Shown one piece after another: positions 5,007 to 10,095 of a stretch of DNA of 10,095 nt. This DNA comes from Lachnoclostridium sp. UBA3262 (lineage in GTDB: Bacteria > Bacillota > Clostridia > Lachnospirales > Lachnospiraceae). The DNA lies in contig DEUM01000030.1 in assembly GCA_002362575.1 (NCBI GenBank), forward strand, positions 878 through 10,972. The letters are read 5' to 3'. The notes under the pieces were generated by a model. It saw only the letters and a program-made list of their open reading frames with translations, was not told the origin of the DNA and did no database searches. The number at the start of each line of letters is the position of its first letter. Position 1 is the first letter of the stretch. Both the position numbers and the translations under genes were made by a program.

Positions 5007-7376
5007 TTATGACTGTGATGTTACCAGCCCAAGTATACTGTCAAATGCTGGCTTTGGTGTCAAATCATCATAGAACAGGAGAGGGCGTTTTGCACTCTTC
5101 CAAGAGGAACCGTCGTTGATTCCCCATACTGTTACATTTGAAATCTTGTCGCTCTTATCTTTGAACAGAGTGAATAAATCTGCATAGCGTGTTGCCTGTG
5201 CCTCTACTGTCTCGTCTGCTTCAATCTGAACATCCAGCTCGGTGATTTGAACGTCAAGTCCTTCTGCTTTGTATTCATCAATTGCTGAGCCAATAGCTGT
5301 TACGGTTGGATAGCTTAATGTGATGTGCTCCTGCATACCGATACCGTCAATGCGGGCACCTACAGGAAGCGTATCGTCAATTTTTGCGTAAAAACTATTT
5401 ATTTTTTTGGTGGTTTCCATATTATAGTCGTTATAATATAACTTTGTAGTTTCTGGTGTATATTTAGCCGCATACTGGAATGCTGTTCCTATATAGGAAG
5501 AACCTATTGTGCTTGTCCAATTATTAGTTATTACATTGCCGTTATCATTGAGCGCTTCATTTACAACATCCCAAGAAGTTACAACACCTGGGTAGTTTGT
5601 ATCTACAAATTGAACTACCTGCTTGATATAGCTTTCCATACGTGCTTTCATGACAGTTGAACTTACATTATCACCATCATCCGTATAGTTCTCATGGAAG
5701 AACCAATCCGGTGTCTGAGCTGCATAGATTAAAGCATGTCCACGAACTTTAAGGTTATTTTCCTCTGCAAAGTCGAGAATCTTTGTCATACCGGAATACT
5801 CCAGATTCAGTACCGGCTCGGCAGTTGGATTTGTAGCAGCAGCCTCTTGGCTTGCCGTTTTGTTTAACAGTGCATCCGGCTTCATCTCATTTTCTGCCGT
5901 AATTGTCTTAAAGCAGCCTGTAATACGGTTCTGATATTCAACATCACTTACCATAGCTGCTGATACTGCTGCACCTACTGCAAAATGATTTTTATAGGCT
6001 TCACCGAGGTTTGCCACGGGTGCAATGTCTTTAATTTCAAGATTTGTCAGGGTTACCGGAACGGATGTGGTATTAAAGCTTTCTTCAACCGGACTATCAA
6101 GCCAAAGCTTGAAGGAAATCTTTTCACAATCCTGTGTTGCCTTAATGATAGCACTGAATGTAGTATCGTCTGCGATACCATCACTTTTCCATACCTTTGG
6201 TGCGTTATCCCAGCTCCAGCCGTTTACGTTTGTCTGTACGGCAAGCTGCTTGAATGAGTCGGCTCCGGAAATCTTAAAGCTGATTTTAAACTGAGAATTT
6301 TCATCAATAGGGGTATTTACGTTGAAATACTGCACATTCCATGAGCCTGTAGTAGTGTCTTTCTCAGCATTCTTTGTTCCAGAATACTTTCTGCCTTTTG
6401 TGAGTTCCATGGAGCTCGGGATAGCGGTGCTATCATCGTTTGCTACCTTAACAACTACTAAATCATTCAGTGTAATGTCCACACTATTACCGAGAGTAGC
6501 TGTTTCCAGTGGTGAGTCCAGACGAACTTTAAAGGAAATTCCGTTTCCTGCAGCTGCCGTTGTGAAAGAACCGGACACATCCTGACCGTTTGGAAGTCCA
6601 TCGCCTGCCCATACTTTCTTTGAGTCTGCCCAGCTATAATTGGTTAAGCTGCTCTGAGTTGCTACCTGTCTGAAATCTCCTGCGCCATTGATTGAATAGG
6701 AAATGATATATGTATCCCCTGCAGAATAAGAAGCATCGTTTACAGTAAAATACTGTGCCTCATATACATCCTCATTCTTGACAGCAGAGATTGAAGCGGT
6801 GTACTTGGTTCCGAGATTCAGCGCTTTATTTGCAGGAAGCGTTGTTGCCTCATCTTCTGTAGTACCGAGCTTCATGATGTACAGGTCTGTCAATGTAATA
6901 TCCTGTGATGCGCCAACAGTTGCGTCTGCTACTACGTTGTCAAACTGAATCTTGAAAGAAAGCTGATCCCCATTCTTGGTAGCAACAATTTTTCCACATA
7001 CTGTTGTATCATCTGCGATTCCATTTTCTACCCATGTTTTTGGTGCTGTATTCCAGTCCCAGTTGTTTGCACCGCTCTGGATGCATGCCTGCTTAAAGCT
7101 TGTAGCGCCGGAAATTTTACAGGAAACGAAAAATACGTCTCCCGTCTGGAAAGCAGAATCTGGAACATTGAAATACTCAATACTCCATGCGTTACCTGCT
7201 TCATTTCTAACTGCAGCTCTTTCACCTGTGTACTTAATTCCATACTCCACGTTCAGGTATTGCGATAATGGAGCTGCCGCCACATTCTTTGCCGGAGCAA
7301 ATCCAGCTGCTGTCGTCAGTAACATGGCAAAGACTAAAAGTCTTGCCAACGTCTTTTTGATTGTGTTTCTCTTCAT
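5007..7376 (-). CDS. Secreted GH10 endo-beta-1,4-xylanase with three N-terminal CBM-like modules (complete)
   Basis: This 789-residue protein hydrolyses internal beta-1,4 links of xylan outside the cell (GH10 family function). Residues 1-35 are a Sec signal peptide with a basic start (MKRNTIKKTLARL), a hydrophobic core and an AAA cleavage region. Three tandem modules follow (about 38-171, 178-312, 319-453), then GH10 (about 456-786). Catalytic Glu607 lies in WDVVNEAL (acid/base) and Glu713 in ITELD (nucleophile). Supporting residues seen are Lys499 in ENEMKP, His547, Gln682 and His684 in GMQEH, and Trp751 and Trp759. The GH10 motif LVWH is LIYA, with Tyr551 and Ala552. The end DLTPKPAFDSIL is normal for the family. 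No wall anchor or dockerin is seen. AGGAGG lies eight bases before the ATG. The next gene on the same strand, 147 bases on, is the BIG2/CBM protein, probably a functional partner. Confidence 0.95.
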   Translation of the reverse strand: MKRNTIKKTLARLLVFAMLLTTAAGFAPAKNVAAAPLSQYLNVEYGIKYTGERAAVRNEAGNAWSIEYFNVPDSAFQTGDVFFVSCKISGATSFKQACIQSGANNWDWNTAPKTWVENGIADDTTVCGKIVATKNGDQLSFKIQFDNVVADATVGASQDITLTDLYIMKLGTTEDEATTLPANKALNLGTKYTASISAVKNEDVYEAQYFTVNDASYSAGDTYIISYSINGAGDFRQVATQSSLTNYSWADSKKVWAGDGLPNGQDVSGSFTTAAAGNGISFKVRLDSPLETATLGNSVDITLNDLVVVKVANDDSTAIPSSMELTKGRKYSGTKNAEKDTTTGSWNVQYFNVNTPIDENSQFKISFKISGADSFKQLAVQTNVNGWSWDNAPKVWKSDGIADDTTFSAIIKATQDCEKISFKLWLDSPVEESFNTTSVPVTLTNLEIKDIAPVANLGEAYKNHFAVGAAVSAAMVSDVEYQNRITGCFKTITAENEMKPDALLNKTASQEAAATNPTAEPVLNLEYSGMTKILDFAEENNLKVRGHALIYAAQTPDWFFHENYTDDGDNVSSTVMKARMESYIKQVVQFVDTNYPGVVTSWDVVNEALNDNGNVITNNWTSTIGSSYIGTAFQYAAKYTPETTKLYYNDYNMETTKKINSFYAKIDDTLPVGARIDGIGMQEHITLSYPTVTAIGSAIDEYKAEGLDVQITELDVQIEADETVEAQATRYADLFTLFKDKSDKISNVTVWGINDGSSWKSAKRPLLFYDDLTPKPAFDSILGLVTSQS
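6018..7265 (-). repeat. Three tandem CBM-like modules of the complete xylanase
   Basis: Three repeats of about 135 residues align with each other through the aromatic cluster (NWDWNTAPKTWVENGIADD, NYSWADSKKVWAGDGLPNG, GWSWDNAPKVWKSDGIADD) and through the strands [EQ]YF[NT]V and F[KR][QI].[AC][ITV]Q[ST]. The third is about as close to its counterpart in the other xylanase as the catalytic domains are, showing that the whole array was duplicated with the gene. They are likely xylan-binding; the exact CBM family needs profile search. Confidence 0.7.
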
Positions 7377-7384
7377 ATAGAAGA

Positions 7385-7390
7385 CCTCCT
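7385..7390 (-). promoter_or_regulatory. Ribosome binding site of the complete xylanase
   Basis: AGGAGG on the minus strand lies eight bases before the ATG at 7376 and supports that start, which also gives a complete signal peptide. Confidence 0.85.
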
Positions 7391-7398
7391 TTGATTAT

Positions 7399-7453
7399 AA
7401 AAAACTTGGTTAACAGTTGCGGGTGCCAACCCTCCTTCCTTGGGGTTATCCCC
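7399..7453 (-). promoter_or_regulatory. Structured xylanase leader: competing hairpins followed by a U run (possible attenuator)
   Basis: Reading 5' to 3' on the minus strand: GGGG-ATAA-CCCC (7453-7442); an overlapping alternative AACCC...GGGTT (7447-7443 with 7432-7428); GGGT-TGGC-ACCC (7432-7421); and a weak GGTTG...CAAC/AACC stem (to about 7408) followed by U6 (7404-7399), then the ribosome site. The middle pairing excludes both its neighbours, an arrangement typical of attenuators or riboswitches. I do not recognise a known riboswitch consensus. The stems are short, so the call is tentative. Confidence 0.4.
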
Positions 7454-7722
7454 TTTTTACCTATATAAACGAAACAAAATCCAAAAATGACTCAAATTAT
7501 AAAAAAAATTTTATTTTTTTTTGATTTTTTTTATAAATTAACGGAAAAACGTTGAAAATGGGCTTATTTTTTCTTGAAAAAATTTAAAATCAAGGTAATT
7601 TTTTGGCTTATTCTTGAAATTTGAGAAGTTCATGAAAAGAGTAATATGCTAGCAATTTTAATTTATAGATAAAAATTATCGTATTTTCGTTGTAAAAAAT
7701 GTAAACTTATACACAATATTCA
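7454..7722. other. Very AT-rich divergent intergenic region
   Basis: No gene is seen. The stretch 7496-7535 is almost pure A/T with long homopolymer tracts and is likely curved or an UP-type element. TATAAT on the minus strand (7501-7496) is a possible -10 for the xylanase, which would give a leader of about 112 bases; no clear -35 accompanies it. TATATA nearer the gene (7462-7467) is an alternative. Three TTCNTGAA boxes lie at 7571, 7611 and 7629. Confidence 0.5.
7571..7636. promoter_or_regulatory. Three TTCNTGAA inverted-repeat boxes (candidate operator)
   Basis: TTCTTGAA at 7571-7578 and 7611-7618 and the perfect palindrome TTCATGAA at 7629-7636 share the dyad TTCnnGAA, at starts offset by 40 and 18 bases. 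The first two also sit in a longer direct repeat beginning GGCTTATT (7561 and 7605). They lie between divergent promoters. The AT richness raises the chance background, so a regulator site is only a suggestion. Confidence 0.3.
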
Positions 7723-7752
7723 TTGCATTTTTTGTTAAATCTGTGCTATACT
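7723..7752 (+). promoter_or_regulatory. Promoter of the AAA ATPase gene
   Basis: TTGCAT (7723-7728) and TATACT (7747-7752) are 18 bases apart, and TGC directly before TATACT makes an extended -10. Transcription would begin near 7759, leaving a leader of about 24 bases containing GGGGTGG (7771-7777) five bases before the ATG. Confidence 0.6.
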
Positions 7753-7782
7753 ATATTTGAACTTATTATGGGGGTGGCTAAA

Positions 7783-9090
7783 ATGTACCGAGCAGCAATA
7801 GAAAAACTTTATAAATGGAAAGAAAAGAAGCATCGCAAGCCGCTGATTATCGAGGGCGCAAGACAAGTTGGTAAGACATGGCTGATGAAGGAATTCGGCA
7901 GCAGAGCTTATAAAGATACCGTATATATAAATTTTGATTCTAATTCCAGGATGGCAGAGTTGTTTACTTCCGATTTGAATATCGAGCGCCTTATTATGGG
8001 AATTGAGTTGTACGTTGGCAGAAAAATTGACTCAAATAGTACGTTGCTTATATTTGATGAGGTTCAGGAAGTGCCAAGGGCGCTTTCTTCACTCAAATAT
8101 TTTTACGAAAATGCGCCGCAGTATCACATTGTCTGTGCCGGCTCGTTGTTGGGAATTGCTTTGCACGAAGGTACATCCTTTCCTGTCGGTAAGGTGGATT
8201 TTCTTAGTCTTTATCCGCTGTCATTTAAGGAGTTTTTAATGGCGACTGTGGGTAAGCGTTTTGCTGAAATCCTTGAAAACCAAGATTACTTGATGATTAC
8301 ACATTTTAAGCAGACCTATATTGATGCACTTAAGCAGTATTATTTTGTTGGCGGTATGCCGGAAGCAGTACAAAGTTTTGTTGAAGAAAAGAATTTTAAT
8401 GAAGTCCGGGAAATTCAAAAGCGGATTTTATCAGCTTATGAACAGGATTTTTCCAAGCATGCGCCAATTGGAATTGTTCCAAAGATTCGTATGATATGGA
8501 GTAGTATACCTTCTCAGCTTGCAAAAGAGAATAAGAAGTTTATCTATGGTCTTGTGCGTGAGGGAGGACGGGCAAAAGAATACGAAGGAGCAATTATGTG
8601 GCTTTGTGACTGTGGACTTGTTCATAAAGTCAGCCGTGTAAATGCAACGGGAATTCCACTGAAAGCTTATGAGGATTTGAAAGCATTTAAGTTGTTTTTT
8701 CTTGATGTGGGACTTTTGGGGTGTATGACTGGTCTGCGCCAGCGCACATTGCTGGACGGTAATGATTTGTTTACCGAATTCAAGGGAGCGCTGACTGAGC
8801 AGTATGTTTGCCAGCAACTTAAAACAATAGATGACTTGGGTGTTTATTATTATACGAATGACCGTGGCTCATGTGAAGTGGATTTTATTATTGATACTGG
8901 TGAGCAGATTGTGCCTGTCGAAGTTAAGGCAGAGGTGAATCTGAAAGCCAAGAGTTTGAAAACCTATTGTGAAAAATTTAACCCCGAATTTTCTGTCCGT
9001 ACCTCAATGTCAGATTACAAAAAAGAGGACTGGCTCATTAATCTTCCGCTGTATGCGGTTGAGGAAATAGGTAGAGTGATAGATAATTAA
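7783..9090 (+). CDS. AAA family ATPase with DUF4143 C-terminal domain
   Basis: The 435-residue start at 7783 is chosen because GGGGTGG lies five bases upstream and the protein then begins MYRAAIEKLYKWKEKK, the usual start of this family; codons further upstream overlap the promoter. Walker A is GARQVGKT (25-32), Walker B is LLIFDEVQE (88-96, Asp92-Glu93), and a sensor-like CAGSLLG follows (118-124). The motif PLSFKEFL (145-152) and FVGGMPEAVQ (188-197) are typical of the AAA_14/DUF4143 group. The C-terminus carries a PD-(D/E)xK-like pattern: Glu339, Asp367 in EVDFI, and Glu380-x-Lys382 in PVEVKA. The length is normal for the family. The cellular role of these proteins is not established; they are common, multi-copy, single-gene units in Clostridia and Bacteroidetes. 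It is monocistronic with its own promoter and terminator, and unrelated to the xylan genes around it. Confidence 0.93.
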   Translation: MYRAAIEKLYKWKEKKHRKPLIIEGARQVGKTWLMKEFGSRAYKDTVYINFDSNSRMAELFTSDLNIERLIMGIELYVGRKIDSNSTLLIFDEVQEVPRALSSLKYFYENAPQYHIVCAGSLLGIALHEGTSFPVGKVDFLSLYPLSFKEFLMATVGKRFAEILENQDYLMITHFKQTYIDALKQYYFVGGMPEAVQSFVEEKNFNEVREIQKRILSAYEQDFSKHAPIGIVPKIRMIWSSIPSQLAKENKKFIYGLVREGGRAKEYEGAIMWLCDCGLVHKVSRVNATGIPLKAYEDLKAFKLFFLDVGLLGCMTGLRQRTLLDGNDLFTEFKGALTEQYVCQQLKTIDDLGVYYYTNDRGSCEVDFIIDTGEQIVPVEVKAEVNLKAKSLKTYCEKFNPEFSVRTSMSDYKKEDWLINLPLYAVEEIGRVIDN

Positions 9091-9091
9091 A

Positions 9092-9131
9092 GCAAAACGG
9101 TGTTAAGACGTAAGTCCTAACACCGTTTTGC
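9092..9131. terminator. Strong intrinsic terminator, probably bidirectional
   Basis: Arms of 18 bases (9092-9109 and 9114-9131) pair with a single A-C mismatch around a GTAA loop, starting one base after the ATPase stop. Because the arms begin GCAAAACGG and end CCGTTTTGC, both strands present a short U run within the descending arm. It lies between convergent genes (stops at 9090 and 9191), so it can serve both. Confidence 0.85.
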
Positions 9132-9155
9132 ATATAGCATAGGAGGAGTATCTCA

Positions 9156-9185
9156 ATGAAAGCAGATGCTCCGCTGAAACTGTAG
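9156..9185 (+). other. Nine-codon mini-ORF with strong ribosome site, possibly a gene remnant
   Basis: AGGAGG (9141-9146) precedes ATG at 9156 by nine bases, and the frame reads MKADAPLKL then TAG. GGAGTATCT (9145-9153) can pair with AGATGCTCC (9164-9172), placing the ATG in the loop and part of the ribosome site in the stem. It lies just after the terminator with no obvious promoter. It may be the start of a deleted gene or chance. Confidence 0.25.
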
Positions 9186-9190
9186 CCCAA

Positions 9191-10095
9191 TTAATTGACG
9201 TGGACGATACATTGTCTGCGTTCAACCTCTCCGTTTGTATGTGTGATTTCTGCGATTAGTGCGGTCTCACCGGCACTATTAGCAGTAATCTTTCCGGTCT
9301 CATCAACAGTAGCAACTGTTGTATCAAAACGTGTACAGGTCTCAGATGTTCCGTGTGTGTATTGAGCCAGATAGCTGTTCGTGTAGTATTTTACTGTGTC
9401 CCCTTCGACGGTGTCTAATTCCAGTTGGTGGGTTTCTCCTGCATTTAAGGTTAATGTAGGGAGTTTGCCGCTGGAAATAGCAATGTTGTCGATGGTGAAA
9501 GAGCAAGGATGTGGCATGCTTTCATATGTTTCATTTTTAGCGATGTGATCGGGAGATAGGCAAGTAGGAAGTTCTCCATCCAGCATTAAACGGACAGTTG
9601 TTGTTTGCTTTGCAGGAACAGATATACTCCCTGTTATTTCAAAATATTCAAGATTATCATTGGCGTAGCGACTACATCTAAATGGAATTTGGAAATGTTC
9701 TTTTATTGTGGTCTCATTTTTGCTTTCATCTATAGCAATAAGTTTTAATGGTAGTTCGTATTTGACGAATGAAGAATTAGTTCGCATTTGTTGTTTTATA
9801 TAGCTACTATCTGCGTCAATATCTAAAAAAGAAAGTAGGAAGGAAAGTGTATATATTTTTTCATTTTCGGATGTGTTTTTTAAATTAAAATCTACATGAT
9901 CTTCTTTACTACCAAAGAAACTAAGAAAAGTTTGAGTTTCGCGATAATCTGGTGATAGCGTATCATCTAATTTGTGTATGCCAGAGTCCTGTATAATATC
10001 TAATGTAAGACCAGGACAAAATGCTGAATCACTCGGCTCAGTAGCTTTCCACGAGAATACCCCATCGTTCTTAACAGAATCCAGTGTTGTATTTT
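9191..10095 (-). CDS. C-terminal part of a secreted modular protein paralogous to the BIG2/CBM protein (5' partial)
   Basis: The frame stays open from the stop at 9191 to the window end (300 residues visible), so the ATG at 9787 is internal and the start lies beyond 10095. The visible part aligns throughout with residues about 635-933 of the protein at 1942-4743. First comes a beta-sandwich-like module (about 1-210, window numbering) with YTLSFLLSFLDIDAD, ELPLKL, IPFRC, LMLDGELPTC and FTIDNIAISSG strands; then a BIG2-type Ig domain (about 212-300) with YYTNS and TVDETGKITANSAGETALIA. Five Cys positions are conserved with the paralog. No catalytic motif is seen. It is probably extracellular, and its missing N-terminus may hold other binding or catalytic domains. 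It converges on the ATPase and can share the terminator at 9092-9131. Confidence 0.85.
   Translation of the reverse strand, partial: NTTLDSVKNDGVFSWKATEPSDSAFCPGLTLDIIQDSGIHKLDDTLSPDYRETQTFLSFFGSKEDHVDFNLKNTSENEKIYTLSFLLSFLDIDADSSYIKQQMRTNSSFVKYELPLKLIAIDESKNETTIKEHFQIPFRCSRYANDNLEYFEITGSISVPAKQTTTVRLMLDGELPTCLSPDHIAKNETYESMPHPCSFTIDNIAISSGKLPTLTLNAGETHQLELDTVEGDTVKYYTNSYLAQYTHGTSETCTRFDTTVATVDETGKITANSAGETALIAEITHTNGEVERRQCIVHVN

Noticed and set aside
7668..7680. GATAA-AAA-TTATC dyad as an operator
   Set aside because: It is a short A/T dyad in a very AT-rich stretch and is expected by chance.
7723..7785. TTG 7723 or ATG 7768 as the ATPase start
   Set aside because: Bases 7723-7752 form the promoter, and only the ATG at 7783 has a well-spaced ribosome site and the family's usual N-terminus.
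8431..8817. Antisense frame opposite the ATPase
   Set aside because: It is opposite a well-supported conserved gene and has no start signals or recognisable domain.
9785..9787. ATG 9787 as the start of the last gene
   Set aside because: The same frame continues without a stop to the window end, and the upstream residues align with the paralogous module.

Overview
The window looks like part of a carbohydrate-degradation locus from a gut or rumen Firmicute, most likely a Lachnospiraceae member (Roseburia/Butyrivibrio/Eubacterium-like). This is inferred from the moderate-to-low GC, strong AGGAGG ribosome binding sites, very AT-rich intergenic DNA, Lys-rich BIG2 (bacterial Ig-like) domains and secreted modular GH10 xylanases. 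No rRNA, tRNA, CRISPR array, transposase or phage gene was seen.

Layout. (1) 1-1904 (+): a GH10 endo-xylanase whose 5' end lies outside the window and whose last codons look rearranged. (2) 1942-4859 (-): a large secreted, non-catalytic protein built of BIG2/Ig-like domains, a Pro/Thr linker, a CBM4/9/22-like module and an unrecognised Cys-containing C-terminal module. Its signal peptide (4740-4859) is one base out of frame with the rest, at a run of six A. (3) 5007-7376 (-): a complete GH10 xylanase with a signal peptide and three tandem carbohydrate-binding-like modules; it is a close paralog of gene 1 in inverted orientation. (4) 7377-7782: an intergenic region with a structured xylanase leader, three TTCNTGAA boxes and a promoter for the next gene. 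(5) 7783-9090 (+): an AAA ATPase with a DUF4143 C-terminus, closed by a strong, nearly symmetric terminator. (6) 9191-10095 (-): the 3' part of a second copy of the C-terminal module of gene 2.

How the parts fit. The minus-strand pair xylanase -> BIG2/CBM protein is probably co-oriented and functionally linked: the xylanase cuts the xylan backbone outside the cell, and the non-catalytic protein may bind the polysaccharide or the cell surface. The window-edge genes are paralogs of these two, so the locus seems to have grown by duplication of xylanase and BIG2/CBM units, with one xylanase copy inverted. The ATPase is an unrelated gene sitting between units. The observations most worth following are the signal-peptide frame break, the disrupted xylanase tail, the conserved five-Cys C-terminal module found in two proteins, the unusual Tyr-Ala in the GH10 active-site region, and the possible attenuator leader of the xylanase.
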